Assembly (NCBI RefSeq): GCF_003205575.1
Contig: NZ_PYBW01000045.1
Coordinates: 1 to 64,000, forward strand
Length of the DNA: 64,000 bases
Direction of reading: 5' to 3'
Source of the DNA: Streptomyces tateyamensis
Lineage (GTDB): Bacteria > Actinomycetota > Actinomycetes > Streptomycetales > Streptomycetaceae
The notes below the pieces were generated by a model that saw nothing but the letters and a program-made list of their open reading frames with translations, was not told where the DNA came from and made no database searches. Positions 17,996 through 28,507 of the stretch are shown here, piece by piece (within the stretch, counting starts at the first letter, position 1; every line of letters starts with the position of its first letter). The position numbers and the translations under genes were made by a program.

Positions 17996-19021
17996 ATGCG
18001 TATCGGCGTGCTCACCAGTGGTGGCGACTGTCCCGGCCTGAACGCGGTGATCCGCTCGGTGGTGCACCGGGGGCTGGACGTGCACGGGGACCAGATCGTC
18101 GGCGTCGAGGACGGCTTCCTCGGACTGATCGAGAGCCGCGCCCGGCCGATCGGGCACGACGACGTGACCGGCCTGCTCACCCTGGGCGGCACGGTGCTCG
18201 GCTCGGCCCGGGTGCAGCGGGAGAAGATCCGCTGGGCGGTGGACCACGCCGAGGAGCTGGCCGCCCGGATCGGCATCGACGCGCTGATCGCGATCGGCGG
18301 CGAGGGCACGCTGGGCGCCGCCAAACTGTTCAGCGACGCCGGGCTGCCGGTGGTCGGGGTGCCCAAGACCATCGACAACGACATCGACGCCACCGACGTC
18401 ACCTTCGGTTTCGACACCGCGGTGCACGTGGCCACCGAGGCGATCGACCGGCTGAAGACCACCGCCGAGTCGCACCAGCGGGTGATGGTGGTCGAGCTGA
18501 TGGGACGTCACACCGGCTGGATCACGCTGACCGCGGGGATGGCCGGCGGCGCACACGGGATCCTGATCCCGGAGAAGCCCTTCGACATCGAGCGGGTGGC
18601 CCGGATGATCGAGGAGCGCTTCGACCGCGGCAAGAAGTTCGCCATCATCGCGGTCGCCGAGGGCGCCGTGCCGGCCACCGGCACCATGCGCTTCGACCAC
18701 GGCGAGGTGGACCAGTTCGGCCACCGGACCTTCGGCGGGATCGGCACCCGGCTGGCCCACGAGCTGGAGGACCTGCTCGGCAAGGAGGCCCGCCCGGTGA
18801 TCCTGGGCCACGTGCAGCGCGGCGGCACCCCCACCGCCCGGGACCGGGTGCTGGCCACCCGGTTCGGCTGGCACGCGGTGGAGGCGGTGCACAAGGGCGC
18901 CTTCGGGCACTTCACGGCGCTGCGCGGCAGCCAGATCGAGCTGGTCCCGGTGGCCGAGGCGGTGACCCGGCTGAAGACCGTGCCGGCCGACCGCTGGGCC
19001 GAGTCGGAGGCCGTGCTCTGA
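17996..19021 (+). CDS. pfkA: 6-phosphofructokinase
   Basis: 341-residue glycolytic enzyme phosphorylating fructose-6-phosphate. [15 protein letters not shown] (6-20) is the phosphate loop, GGEGT at 101-105, PKTIDND at 123-129, and [10 protein letters not shown] the substrate loop. In this family Gly at position 104 indicates ATP rather than pyrophosphate as donor, while Lys124 is the residue found in pyrophosphate enzymes. That mixed pair is known from ATP-dependent actinobacterial Pfk. Its place between thiL and thiD is unusual: I do not recall it in the S. coelicolor order. Confidence 0.94.
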   Translation: MRIGVLTSGGDCPGLNAVIRSVVHRGLDVHGDQIVGVEDGFLGLIESRARPIGHDDVTGLLTLGGTVLGSARVQREKIRWAVDHAEELAARIGIDALIAIGGEGTLGAAKLFSDAGLPVVGVPKTIDNDIDATDVTFGFDTAVHVATEAIDRLKTTAESHQRVMVVELMGRHTGWITLTAGMAGGAHGILIPEKPFDIERVARMIEERFDRGKKFAIIAVAEGAVPATGTMRFDHGEVDQFGHRTFGGIGTRLAHELEDLLGKEARPVILGHVQRGGTPTARDRVLATRFGWHAVEAVHKGAFGHFTALRGSQIELVPVAEAVTRLKTVPADRWAESEAVL

Positions 19022-19032
19022 GCGGGGCCCGA

Positions 19033-19038
19033 TAGGTT
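19033..19038 (+). promoter_or_regulatory. -10 element of thiD
   Basis: TAGGTT ends 6 nt before the thiD ATG with no ribosome site, consistent with a leaderless mRNA. Confidence 0.4.
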
Positions 19039-19044
19039 GGGGCC

Positions 19045-19845
<801 letters not shown>

Positions 19846-19894
19846 GCCGTCGGCCCGCCCCGGGCGCCCGCTCGGGGCGCAGCCGGGGCAAGCC

Positions 19895-19933
19895 GAAGAG
19901 CCGGTCCACCCACGAGGGGTGGACCGGCTCTTC
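19895..19933. terminator. Bidirectional terminator between thiD and rpmB
   Basis: Perfect 17-bp stem GAAGAGCCGGTCCACCC (19895-19911) with 19917-19933, 5-nt loop, between convergent genes; T-rich on the plus-strand side. Confidence 0.85.
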
Positions 19934-19962
19934 GCAAGAGGACCGGCGTGCCGGTCTGCGCG

Positions 19963-20148
19963 TCAGCGCGAGACCTTACCGGCCTTGATGCACGAGGTGC
20001 ACACGTTGAGCCGCTTCGGCGTACGCCCGATCACAGCGCGTACCGTCTGAATGTTGGGGTTCCAACGACGGCGGGTACGGCGGTGCGAGTGGGAGATGTT
20101 GTTGCCGAAGCCCGGCCCCTTGCCGCAGACGTCGCAGTTGGCAGCCAC
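19963..20148 (-). CDS. rpmB: 50S ribosomal protein L28
   Basis: 61-residue ribosomal protein of the zinc-binding type: CDVC near the N-terminus and CTSC near the C-terminus (C+ form). Streptomycetes usually have a second, cysteine-free L28 under zinc control elsewhere. I chose the GTG at 20148 (VAANCDVC) because GGAG lies 8 nt upstream; another GTG three codons earlier lacks a spaced ribosome site. Convergent with thiD. Confidence 0.95.
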   Translation of the reverse strand: MAANCDVCGKGPGFGNNISHSHRRTRRRWNPNIQTVRAVIGRTPKRLNVCTSCIKAGKVSR

Positions 20149-20431
20149 AGGAGTCACTCCAAGACTTCAGATCATTTACGTTCGAATAACCCCGGCTGAT
20201 CAACCTGGGCCACTCAGCGTGGACCTGATCGGGTCAAGGGGGAAGCCCGGACTGTTCCAGGCAACCGGAGCAGCATACAACGACCGCTTCGGTCTCACGA
20301 AATTACCATGTCCGGGCGGTTGATCGCTTCGACGGCCGGGCTCGCCCGGCGGCCGCACAACCTGCCCGGGCCCCGATAGCCTGCCCAGCGGACCCCCGCC
20401 CGTTCCGTCGCGTTCACCTGGAGGAGACCCG

Positions 20432-22051
20432 GTGCTGGAGACGCTCGACGCCCCCGCCGTCCGGACCTGGTGCCGCCTCGCGCTGTCCGCCCTCGGCCAG
20501 GCGCGCGAGGAGATCGACGCGCTGAACGTCTACCCGGTGCCGGACGGTGACACCGGCACCAACCTCTACCTGACCGTCGAGTCCGCCACCGCCGCCGTGG
20601 AGCGCTGCTTCGAGTCCGGCGCGGACCCCGCGCTGCCCGCCACCGCCAGGGCGATGGCCAAGGGCGCGCTGCTGGGTGCGCGCGGCAACTCCGGGGTGAT
20701 CCTGGCCCAACTGCTGCGCGGGGTCGCCGAGGTGCTGGCCGAGCGCGGCGGCGGCCCCGAGGCGCTGCAGGCGGCGCTGGCCCGGGGCGCCGAGTCCGCC
20801 TACCTGGCGGTGGCCGACCCGGTCGAGGGCACCCTGCTCACGGTGGCCGCGCGGGCCGCCGAGAGCGCGGGGCAGACCGTCGGCGGCCTGGCCGAGGTCG
20901 CCGCCAGCGCCCACCGCAGTGCCCGCGGCGCGCTGCTGCGCACCCCCGAGCAGCTCTCGGTGCTGGCCCGGGCCGGGGTGGTGGACGCCGGCGGGCGCGG
21001 GCTGGTCGCGGTGCTGGGCGCGCTGGCCGACGCGGTGGCCGGGCAGCAGCCGATGGGCCCGCTGGCGCTCGGTGCCGACCTGCCGGCGGCACAGGTCACC
21101 TGCGCGGAGCCCGAGCGGCTGCCCGGCCACCCGGCCTTCGAGGTGATCTACCTGTTGGACGCGCCGGAGAGCGAGCTGCCCGCATTGCGCGCGAGCCTGG
21201 CCGCGCTGGGCGACTCGCTGGTGATCGGCGGCGGCGACGGGCTGTGGAACGTCCACGTGCACGTCGACGACGCGGGCGCCGCGGTGGAGGCCGGGGTGCT
21301 GGCCGGGCGCCCGCACCAGATCCGGATCACCCACTTCGCGGAGGCCGCCGCCAGGACCGGCCATCGGGCCGGGGCGGTGCAGGCGCCGGCCGAGCGGGTG
21401 GTGCTCAGTGTGGTCACCGGCGCGGGTCTGGCCGAGCTGTGCCGCGAGGCGGGCGCCGCGGTGCTGGCCGCCGATCCGGACGCCCCGCCGTCCAGTGCCG
21501 AACTGGCCGAGGCCGTGCGCCGGTGCGCGGCCCGCGAGGTGATCCTGCTGCTCAACGACCCCGAACTGCGGGCCGGCGCCGGGGCGGCGGCCGACCAACT
21601 GCGCGAGGAGGGCCTGCGGATCGCGGTGCTGCCCACCCGCTCGCCGGTGCAGGGCCTGGCCGCGCTCGCGGTGCACGAGGCCGGCCGCCGGTTCGACGAG
21701 GACGTGGTGGCCATGACCTCCGCGGCCGGCGCCACCCGGTACGCCGAACTCGCGGTGGCCGAGGGGGAGTCCTGGACCATGGCCGGGGTCTGCCAGGCCG
21801 GCGACGTGCTCGGGCTGATCGACGGCGACGTGGCGGTGATCGGCCCCGGGATCGCCGAGACCGGCGCCGAGGTGCTCTCCCGGATGCTGGCGGCCGGCGG
21901 CGAACTGGTCACCCTGGTGCTGGGCGAGGGGACGGGCCCGGAACTGGCCGACACCCTGGTCGCGCACGCCCGGCGCCAGCGCCCCGAGGTGGACACGCTG
22001 GTCTTCGACGGCGGCCAGGAGAGCGCCCCGCTGCTCATCGGCGTCGAGTAG
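20432..22051 (+). CDS. DAK2/DegV-associated kinase, FakA (YloV)-like
   Basis: 539 residues. The N-terminal DhaL-type ATP domain has NVYPVPDGDTGTNLYLT (about 36-52, the Asp/DGDTGTN Mg-ATP site) and LLGARGNSGVILAQLLRG. The C-terminal FakA-type domain ends VDTLVFDGGQESAPLLIGVE. In Firmicutes FakA phosphorylates fatty acids held by FakB. No fakB is adjacent here, so the substrate is an inference. GTG start with GGAGGA 6 nt upstream. Followed by recG. Confidence 0.88.
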   Translation: MLETLDAPAVRTWCRLALSALGQAREEIDALNVYPVPDGDTGTNLYLTVESATAAVERCFESGADPALPATARAMAKGALLGARGNSGVILAQLLRGVAEVLAERGGGPEALQAALARGAESAYLAVADPVEGTLLTVAARAAESAGQTVGGLAEVAASAHRSARGALLRTPEQLSVLARAGVVDAGGRGLVAVLGALADAVAGQQPMGPLALGADLPAAQVTCAEPERLPGHPAFEVIYLLDAPESELPALRASLAALGDSLVIGGGDGLWNVHVHVDDAGAAVEAGVLAGRPHQIRITHFAEAAARTGHRAGAVQAPAERVVLSVVTGAGLAELCREAGAAVLAADPDAPPSSAELAEAVRRCAAREVILLLNDPELRAGAGAAADQLREEGLRIAVLPTRSPVQGLAALAVHEAGRRFDEDVVAMTSAAGATRYAELAVAEGESWTMAGVCQAGDVLGLIDGDVAVIGPGIAETGAEVLSRMLAAGGELVTLVLGEGTGPELADTLVAHARRQRPEVDTLVFDGGQESAPLLIGVE

Positions 22052-22102
22052 CGGGCGTCGCGCGGCAGGTGCTGTCCCCGCCGTGGTGTTCCATTGGATC
22101 CG

Positions 22103-24325
22103 ATGGCTGCTCTCGACGAACCCCTGACCAAGCTGGTCGGCCCGCGCACCGCGAAGGCGCTGGCCGACGGCCTGAAGCTGCACACGGTCGCCGACCTGCT
22201 GCACCACTACCCGCGCCGGTACGCCGAACGCGGCCAGCTGACCAGCCTGGACGAGCTGGAGGTGGACGAGCACGCCACCGTGCTGGCCCGGATCGAGAAG
22301 GTCACCCTGATCCCGTTCCGCGGCCGCAGGGGCGACCGGCTGGAGGTGGTCGTCACCGACGGGCGGGCCCGGCTCACGCTGGTCTTCTTCAACCAGGGCT
22401 GGCGGCAGAAGGAGCTGCGGCCGGGCGCCCAGGGCCTGTTCGCGGGCAAGGTGGGCGTCTTCAACCGGACCCGCCAGCTGGCCTCGCCCGACTACCAGCT
22501 GCTGGACGAGGAGGAGGGCTCCACCGCCGCCGAGCAGTTCGCCGGCCGACTGATCCCGGTCTACCCGGCCAGCGCCCAGCTGCCCAGCTGGAAGCTGGCG
22601 CTGGCGGTGCAGACCGCGCTGGACAAGCACCTGGGCGATGTCGGCGAGCCGCTGCCCGCCGCGCTGCGCGCCGAGCGCGGCCTGATCCCGCTGCCCGAGG
22701 CCCTGGAGCTGATCCACCGTCCGCGCAACCAGGCGGAGTTGGAGCGGGCCAAGGAGCGGCTGCGGTGGGACGAGGCGTTCGTGCTGCAGGTCGCGCTGGC
22801 CCAGCGCCGGGCGGCCGCCGCGGCCTCGCCGGCCGTGCCGCGCCGGCGGGTGCCGGGCGGGCTGCTGGACGCCTTCGACGCCAAGCTCCCGTTCACCCTG
22901 ACGGACGGTCAGCAGCGGGTCGGCGCCGACCTCTTCGCCGATCTGGCCACCGAGCACCCGATGCACCGTCTGCTGCAGGGCGAGGTCGGCTCCGGCAAGA
23001 CCCTGGTGGCGCTGCGCGCGATGCTGGCCGTGGTGGACGCCGGCGGCCAGGCCGCGCTGCTGGCGCCCACCGAGGTGCTGGCCCAGCAGCACCACCGCTC
23101 GATCGTGGAGATGATGGGCGAGCTGGCCGAGGGCGGCATGCTCGGCGGCTCCGAGCTGGGCACCAAGGTGGTGCTGCTGACCGGCTCGATGGGCACCGCG
23201 GCCCGCCGCCAGGTGCTGCTCGACATGGCCTGCGGCGACGCCGGGATCGCCATCGGCACCCACGCGCTGATCGAGGACAAGGTGCAGTTCCAGGACCTGG
23301 GCCTGGTGGTGGTGGACGAGCAGCACCGGTTCGGTGTCGAGCAGCGGGACGCGCTGCGGGCCAAGGGCGGCCAGCCGCCGCACCTGCTGGTGATGACCGC
23401 CACCCCGATCCCGCGCACGGTGGCCATGACGGTCTTCGGCGACCTGGAGACCTCGGTGCTGGACCAGCTGCCGGCCGGCCGCTCGCCGATCTCCACCCAC
23501 GTGGTGCCGGCCCTGGAGAAGCCCAACTTCCTGGCCCGGGCCTGGGAGCGGATCCGCGAGGAGGTGGGCAAGGGCCACCAGGCCTACGTGGTCTGCCCGC
23601 GGATCGGCGACGAGGAGCCGGAGAAGCCGAAGAAGCGCCGGGCCGCCGAGGCGGACCCGGAGGAGCCGGGGGAGTCGGCCCAGGACGGGGGCGCCGGCAG
23701 CGAGGAGCGCCGGCCGCCGCTGAGCGTGGTGGAGACGGCCGAGCAGCTGACCCGCGGCCCGCTGGCCGGGCTGCGGGTGGAGATCCTGCACGGCCGGCTG
23801 GCCCCCGAGGCCAAGGACGAGGTGATGCGCCGGTTCACCGCCGGGCAGGTCGACGTGCTGGTGGCCACCACGGTGATCGAGGTCGGGGTCAACGTGCCCA
23901 ACTCCACCGCCATGGTGATCATGGACGCCGACCGGTTCGGCGTCTCCCAGCTGCACCAGCTGCGCGGCCGGGTCGGCCGGGGCGCCGCGCCGGGCCTGTG
24001 CCTGCTGGTCAGCGAGATGCCCGCGGGCAGCGCCGCCCGGGCCCGGCTGGACGCGGTGGCGGCCACCCTGGACGGCTTCGAGCTGTCCCGGATCGACCTG
24101 GAGCAGCGCCGCGAGGGCGACGTGCTGGGCCAGGCCCAGTCCGGGGTGAAGTCCTCGCTCAAGGTGCTCTCGGTGCTGGAGGACGAGGAGGTGATCGCGG
24201 CCGCCCGCGAGGAGGCCGTGCGGCTGGTCGCCGCCGACCCCGAACTGACGGACCACCAGGACCTGCGCGCGGAGCTGGCCGGCCTGGTCGACGCGGACCG
24301 GGCGGCCTACCTGGAGAAGGGCTGA
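22103..24325 (+). CDS. recG: ATP-dependent DNA helicase RecG
   Basis: 740-residue branched-DNA helicase that remodels stalled forks and Holliday junctions. The N-terminal OB wedge domain (about 1-270) is followed by the motor: GEVGSGKTLVALRA (Walker A), VVDEQHRFGV (DEQH box), MTATPIPRTVAM (motif III), and QLRGRVGRG (motif VI). A Lys/Glu/Asp-rich insert (about 510-545) separates the motor lobes and is probably a flexible linker. The ATG at 22103 was preferred to a TTG three codons earlier. Confidence 0.96.
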   Translation: MAALDEPLTKLVGPRTAKALADGLKLHTVADLLHHYPRRYAERGQLTSLDELEVDEHATVLARIEKVTLIPFRGRRGDRLEVVVTDGRARLTLVFFNQGWRQKELRPGAQGLFAGKVGVFNRTRQLASPDYQLLDEEEGSTAAEQFAGRLIPVYPASAQLPSWKLALAVQTALDKHLGDVGEPLPAALRAERGLIPLPEALELIHRPRNQAELERAKERLRWDEAFVLQVALAQRRAAAAASPAVPRRRVPGGLLDAFDAKLPFTLTDGQQRVGADLFADLATEHPMHRLLQGEVGSGKTLVALRAMLAVVDAGGQAALLAPTEVLAQQHHRSIVEMMGELAEGGMLGGSELGTKVVLLTGSMGTAARRQVLLDMACGDAGIAIGTHALIEDKVQFQDLGLVVVDEQHRFGVEQRDALRAKGGQPPHLLVMTATPIPRTVAMTVFGDLETSVLDQLPAGRSPISTHVVPALEKPNFLARAWERIREEVGKGHQAYVVCPRIGDEEPEKPKKRRAAEADPEEPGESAQDGGAGSEERRPPLSVVETAEQLTRGPLAGLRVEILHGRLAPEAKDEVMRRFTAGQVDVLVATTVIEVGVNVPNSTAMVIMDADRFGVSQLHQLRGRVGRGAAPGLCLLVSEMPAGSAARARLDAVAATLDGFELSRIDLEQRREGDVLGQAQSGVKSSLKVLSVLEDEEVIAAAREEAVRLVAADPELTDHQDLRAELAGLVDADRAAYLEKG

Positions 24326-24418
24326 GCCGGCGCCGGTTGTCAGTACCCCAAGAGAGAATGAAGGTGTTCAGGGCGCACCTCAAGGAGCGCTCCTGGCACG
24401 AGAATTGGGGGTCCTGTC

Positions 24419-24928
24419 ATGGCATTCCGTCACCTCAACGAGCTCCCGCTGGGCGACAAGGTCTTCCGGGTCGAACTGGCCAGCGAGGACGACCGCGAAG
24501 TCACCCTCACCCTGACCGGCTGGCGCGAGGGCCACGCGGCCAGCCCGCTCGCCGCCGGCAAGCTGCGCCTGCCGGTGGAGGACGTGGCCAACCTGCGGAT
24601 CGCGCTGAACCGGGCGCTGCGCGCGCTGGCCATCGTCGCCGACGTCTCCGAGCCGATCCCCGACCGCGACGTGCTCCGTGAGCTCTACCCCGGCCACGGC
24701 GCCCCCTGGGTGCCGCAGCACGAGGAGGAGCTGACCCGCCGGTTCCACGAGGGCGAGACCATCGCCCGGATAGCCGCCCGGTTCGGCCGCACGCCGGACT
24801 CCGTCCGGACCAAGCTGCGCGAACTCGGCCACGACCCGCGCCGCCCCGAATTCTGCCCGCCCGACGGCTGCCTGTCCTGGTCCCGCTACGCCTCGCCCAC
24901 CCTGCTCGGCTCGGTGGCCCAGGAGTAG
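24419..24928 (+). CDS. Conserved hypothetical protein with C-terminal helix-turn-helix
   Basis: 169 residues, unrecognised. The first ~95 residues look like a compact alpha-beta domain (FRHLNELPLGDKVFRVEL). Residues about 100-140 (EELTRRFHEGETIARIAARF and the following TPDSVRTKLRELG) form a clear helix-turn-helix resembling SANT/Myb- or resolvase-type recognition units. The tail carries two cysteines (EFCPPDGC). ATG at 24419 after a GGGGG stretch at 7 nt. A perfect 10-bp palindrome GGAGCGCTCC (24384-24393) upstream could be an autoregulatory operator. Confidence 0.7.
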   Translation: MAFRHLNELPLGDKVFRVELASEDDREVTLTLTGWREGHAASPLAAGKLRLPVEDVANLRIALNRALRALAIVADVSEPIPDRDVLRELYPGHGAPWVPQHEEELTRRFHEGETIARIAARFGRTPDSVRTKLRELGHDPRRPEFCPPDGCLSWSRYASPTLLGSVAQE

Positions 24929-25055
24929 TCCCCGGCGCCCCGCCCACCCCGCACCGCCCCCTCCGGTCCGACCGGCAGGGGGCGCTGCCGTATAGCGTGG
25001 TCGGGCAGCGACGAGCGGCAGCGCAGAAGAGCAGGAGAGAGGCGGCCCACCCACC

Positions 25056-25619
25056 ATGACCCGCGTGATCGCCGGGGCGGCCGGCGGCCGCCGACTGGCC
25101 GTACCGCCCGGCCGGGGCACCCGTCCCACCTCCGACAAGGCCCGCGAGGCGATGTTCTCCACCCTGGAGTCGCTGCGCGGCACGCTCGCCGGGGCCCGGC
25201 TGCTGGACCTGTTCGCCGGCTCCGGCGCGGTCGGCCTGGAGGCGCTGTCCCGTGGCGCGGCGCACGTGCTGCTGGTGGAGGCGGACCAGGCGGCGGCCCG
25301 GGTGGTGCTGGCCAACGTGCGGACGGTCGCGCTGCCCGGCGCCGAGGTGCGGGCCGAGCGGGCCGAGCGGGTGGTGGCCGGGGCGCCCCCGCAGTCCCCG
25401 TACGACCTGGTCTTCCTGGACCCGCCGTACGTGCTGCCGGATGCCGAACTGCGCGAGATGCTGATCACACTCCGGGCCGGAGGCTGGATCACCGACGACG
25501 CACTCGTCACCGTGGAACGCAGCACCCGGGGCGGCGAATTCGCTTGGCCCGGGGGCTTCGAAGCACTCCGCTCCCGCCGTTACGGCGAGGGCACCCTCTG
25601 GTACGGACAGGCCGTCTGA
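25056..25619 (+). CDS. rsmD: 16S rRNA (guanine966-N2)-methyltransferase
   Basis: 187-residue SAM-dependent methyltransferase modifying G966 of 16S rRNA. RVIAGAAGGRRL at the N-terminus, LLDLFAGSGAVGLEALSRGA (SAM loop), FLDPPY (catalytic DPPY) and a short C-terminus. Directly upstream of coaD, an arrangement common across bacteria, with 56 bp between. Confidence 0.95.
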   Translation: MTRVIAGAAGGRRLAVPPGRGTRPTSDKAREAMFSTLESLRGTLAGARLLDLFAGSGAVGLEALSRGAAHVLLVEADQAAARVVLANVRTVALPGAEVRAERAERVVAGAPPQSPYDLVFLDPPYVLPDAELREMLITLRAGGWITDDALVTVERSTRGGEFAWPGGFEALRSRRYGEGTLWYGQAV

Positions 25620-25675
25620 CCCTCATCGGTCGGCACTGCCCGCCGGGCCCCACACCGAAAGGGACACCCACCCTC

Positions 25676-26164
25676 ATGCGCCGCGCCGTCTGCCCGGGTT
25701 CGTTCGACCCGATCACCAACGGGCACCTCGACATCATCGAGCGGGCCTCGCAGCTCTACGACGTGGTGCACGTCGCCGTGCTGATCAACAAGAACAAGGC
25801 GGGACTGTTCTCCGTCGAGGAGCGGATCGCGCTGATCGAGGAGGTCTGCGCCGGGTACGGCAACCTGCAGGTGGAGTCGCACCAGGGCCTGCTGGTGGAC
25901 TTCTGCCGCGAGCGCGGCATCCCGGCCATCGTCAAGGGCCTGCGGGCGGTCAGCGACTTCGACTACGAGCTGCAGATGGCCCAGATGAACCGCGGCCTGA
26001 CCGGGGTGGAGACGCTCTTCGTGCCGACCTCGCCGACCTACAGCTTCCTCTCCTCGACGCTGGTCAAGGAGGTGGCCTCGTACGGCGGTGACGTCTCGCA
26101 CCTGATCCCGCCGGCGGTGCACCCGCGGCTGATGGAGCGGCTCGCCGAGCGAGCCGCCGGGTAG
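25676..26164 (+). CDS. coaD: Phosphopantetheine adenylyltransferase
   Basis: 162-residue nucleotidyltransferase adding AMP to 4'-phosphopantetheine in coenzyme A synthesis. CPGSFDPITNGHLDI has the T/HxGH nucleotide motif, and PTSPTYSFLSSTLVKEVA the C-terminal ISSTxVR-type loop. ATG at 25676, weakly spaced from GAAAGGGA. Confidence 0.97.
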   Translation: MRRAVCPGSFDPITNGHLDIIERASQLYDVVHVAVLINKNKAGLFSVEERIALIEEVCAGYGNLQVESHQGLLVDFCRERGIPAIVKGLRAVSDFDYELQMAQMNRGLTGVETLFVPTSPTYSFLSSTLVKEVASYGGDVSHLIPPAVHPRLMERLAERAAG

Positions 26165-26239
26165 CGGACGGCAGGGTCGGGATTCTGACGTACAGTCTGT
26201 ATCCCCGTCTTGCGGTACTCACGGAAAGACAGAAGCCCC

Positions 26240-27388
26240 GTGGACGTGCAGAACAGAGTCGACGAGATCATCGCCGTGGTCGAGAACGCCCGAGCGATGC
26301 CGATGTCGGCCTCCTGTGTGGTCAACCGCGCCGAGCTGGTCGCCCTGCTGCGTGACCTGCGTGAGGCGCTGCCGGCCGAGCTCGCCCAGGCCCAGTCCGT
26401 GGTGGCCGACCACGAGCAGATGGTGGCCGGCGCCCGGGACGAGGCCGAGCGGATCATCCAGGGTGCGCACGCCGAGCGCGGCTCGCTGATCTCCGACACC
26501 GAAGTGGCCCACCGCGCCAAGGCGGAGGCGGACCGGATCCTCGCCGAGGCCCGCAGCGAGGTGCAGGCCAAGCGCGAGGAGGCCGACGACTACGTCGACA
26601 GCAAGCTGGCCAACTTCGAGGTGGTGCTCACCAAGACGCTGGGCGCGGTCGGCCGCGGCCGCGACAAGCTGCGCGGCGAGGGCAACTACGAGGCCGAGGA
26701 CGGCGAGGAGTTCCAGCCGCACGCCAGTCCCAGCCCCGAGGTCGACGAGTACGTCGACGCCAAGCTGGCCACCCTGCAGGCGGTGCTCTCCGGCACCCTG
26801 GAGGCGGTCGGCCGGGGCCGGGACAAGCTGCTCGGCAAGAAGCCGGTCGACGAGCTGGCCGCCTACCTGGCCGCCGCCGACGAGGCCCAGCAGCTCAGGG
26901 ACCGGGCCGAGGCGGTGGCCGCGGGCTTCTCCGACGAGGAGGAGCGGCCCTGGTACCGCGAGGAGGAGCAGGCCTGGCCGGAGCAGACTCCCGTGCAGGC
27001 CGGCTGGCAGGCCGCGCCCGGTGAGGCCGCCTACGTCCAGGGCTACCAGCAGAGCCAGGAGTACCAGCAGCAGCCGGTGGCCTACCAGGACGCCTACGGC
27101 GGCGGCTACGACCAGGGCACCGGGCAGTACGCCGTCCACCCCGGCTACGAGGGCTACCCGCAGCCGCAGCAGGCCGACCCGTACGCGGCCGGCTACAGCT
27201 ACCCGCAGGAGCAGCAGCACGGCTACCAGCCGGTGCCCCAGCAGGCCGAGTACCAGCAGCAGGACTACGGCTACCAGCAGCACGCCGCCCCCCAGCAGCA
27301 CGCTCCGCAGCCGGCCCTGGACGAGACCAGCTTCTTCGACACCAGCATGATCGACATGACCCGGCTGCGGGAGCTCGGCGGCCGATAG
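26240..27388 (+). CDS. DivIVA-like coiled-coil protein with Gln/Tyr-rich tail
   Basis: 382 residues. Residues about 1-120 are a long coiled coil (VDVQNRVDEIIAVVENARAM start) of the kind annotated as cell-division initiation/DivIVA-like in streptomycetes. Two related blocks follow: DDYVDSKLANFEVVLTKTLG with GRGRDKL, and DEYVDAKLATLQAVLSGTLE with GRGRDKL, an internal duplication of about 35 residues. The final ~130 residues are Gln/Tyr/Pro/Gly-rich and disordered, ending in an acidic DETSFFDTSMIDMTRL patch. A scaffold role at the cell pole or septum is inferred. GTG at 26240 chosen by similarity to homologues. Confidence 0.8.
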   Translation: MDVQNRVDEIIAVVENARAMPMSASCVVNRAELVALLRDLREALPAELAQAQSVVADHEQMVAGARDEAERIIQGAHAERGSLISDTEVAHRAKAEADRILAEARSEVQAKREEADDYVDSKLANFEVVLTKTLGAVGRGRDKLRGEGNYEAEDGEEFQPHASPSPEVDEYVDAKLATLQAVLSGTLEAVGRGRDKLLGKKPVDELAAYLAAADEAQQLRDRAEAVAAGFSDEEERPWYREEEQAWPEQTPVQAGWQAAPGEAAYVQGYQQSQEYQQQPVAYQDAYGGGYDQGTGQYAVHPGYEGYPQPQQADPYAAGYSYPQEQQHGYQPVPQQAEYQQQDYGYQQHAAPQQHAPQPALDETSFFDTSMIDMTRLRELGGR

Positions 27389-27417
27389 GCCGACGTCAGG
27401 CAGCCTTTTCCCCCGTC

Positions 27418-27467
27418 GCGGCCCCCGGCATGAACTCTCGGCTTACCGGCCGAAGGCCGGGGGCCGC
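27418..27467 (+). terminator. Terminator after the DivIVA-like gene
   Basis: 12-bp inverted repeat (core CGGCCCCCGGC, 27419-27429, with 27456-27466) around a 26-nt loop, 30 bp after the stop. Confidence 0.6.
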
Positions 27468-27526
27468 TCCGCGACAGGCACAGGATGCCCGTCGCAGCCA
27501 GCGCCTGGTGGCGGCCGGGGCCGAAG

Positions 27527-27555
27527 TTGGGCCTGGGCGTGCTCTCGGGTAGTCT
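27527..27555 (+). promoter_or_regulatory. Promoter of the yceD-rpmF-rnc-mutM operon
   Basis: TTGGGC (27527-27532), exactly 17 bp, TAGTCT (27550-27555). This leaves a leader of about 120 nt before yceD. Confidence 0.6.
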
Positions 27556-27679
27556 GACACCTCCGGCCTTTGGGATGCCGACTGTTCGGCTGCCCGCGCA
27601 CCAGCGCTCCGAGCGCCGGACCACCCGCCAGACCAACGCGCAGCGCAGCGATGCGCCCGCCACCAGGAAGTCAGGAACC

Positions 27680-28312
27680 GTGAACCGCCTCGACCACCGC
27701 GACCCACTCGTGTTCGACACGCACGAGCTCGGCCGTCGCCCGGGCTCGATGCGCAAGGTGGAGCGGACCCTCCAGGCACCGGCGGCGTTCGGCATCGAGG
27801 ACGTGATCGGCGTCCCGGTCGGCAGCGAGGTCGTGGTGGAGCTGCGGCTGGAGTCGGTGGTCGAGGGCGTCCTCGTCACGGGCACCGCCGAGGCCCACGT
27901 GGCCGGGGAGTGCGTGCGCTGCCTGGAGCCGGTCGAGGACGACCTCGACGTGGAGTTCCAGGAGCTGTACTACTACCCCGAGACCGACGAGCGCGGCCGG
28001 GTGTCGTCCCAGGACGAACAGTCCGACGAGGACGAGGAAGAGACTTACCGGTTGGAGGGCGATTTCTTCGACCTCGAACCGGTGCTGCGTGACGCGGTGG
28101 TGCTCGCACTGCCGCTGCAGCCGGTGTGCCGGGAAGACTGTCTGGGCCTGTGCTCCGAGTGCGGGGCACTGCTCAACGAGGACCCGGACCACCACCATGA
28201 CGCCGCCGACCCCCGGTGGGCGGCTTTGCAGGGACTCTCCGCCGGCCACGGCGACGAGGGTGACGAGAACAGCGACACCCGTGAGGGTCTCGCCGAGAAC
28301 CAGGAGAAGTAG
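27680..28312 (+). CDS. yceD: DUF177/YceD family protein
   Basis: 210 residues. Family core [13 protein letters not shown] near the start, the paired cysteine motif [16 protein letters not shown] and C-terminal [17 protein letters not shown] (a probable zinc site), then [13 protein letters not shown]177 proteins are linked to 23S rRNA accumulation and almost always precede rpmF, as here (2 bp apart). A central acidic stretch (about 115-130) is typical of actinobacterial members. GTG start at 27680. Confidence 0.93.
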   Translation: MNRLDHRDPLVFDTHELGRRPGSMRKVERTLQAPAAFGIEDVIGVPVGSEVVVELRLESVVEGVLVTGTAEAHVAGECVRCLEPVEDDLDVEFQELYYYPETDERGRVSSQDEQSDEDEEETYRLEGDFFDLEPVLRDAVVLALPLQPVCREDCLGLCSECGALLNEDPDHHHDAADPRWAALQGLSAGHGDEGDENSDTREGLAENQEK

Positions 28313-28314
28313 CC

Positions 28315-28488
28315 GTGGCTGTTCCGAAGCGGAAGATGTCGCGCAGCAACACGCGCCACCGCCGTAGCAACTGGAAGGCTGTCGCGCCGGCGCTCGTCGC
28401 GTGCGACCGCTGCCACGAGCCGAAGCTGGCGCACATCGCGTGCCCGAGCTGCGGCACGTACAACCGTCGCCAGGTCCTGTCGGTCTGA
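28315..28488 (+). CDS. rpmF: 50S ribosomal protein L32
   Basis: 57 residues, [17 protein letters not shown] at the N-terminus and a zinc ribbon with CDRC and CPSC. GTG start 2 bp after yceD, 19 bp before rnc. The yceD-rpmF pair is widely conserved. Too short for many automatic gene finders. Confidence 0.97.
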   Translation: MAVPKRKMSRSNTRHRRSNWKAVAPALVACDRCHEPKLAHIACPSCGTYNRRQVLSV

Positions 28489-28507
28489 TCGGCGGGGTGA
28501 CGGATCG

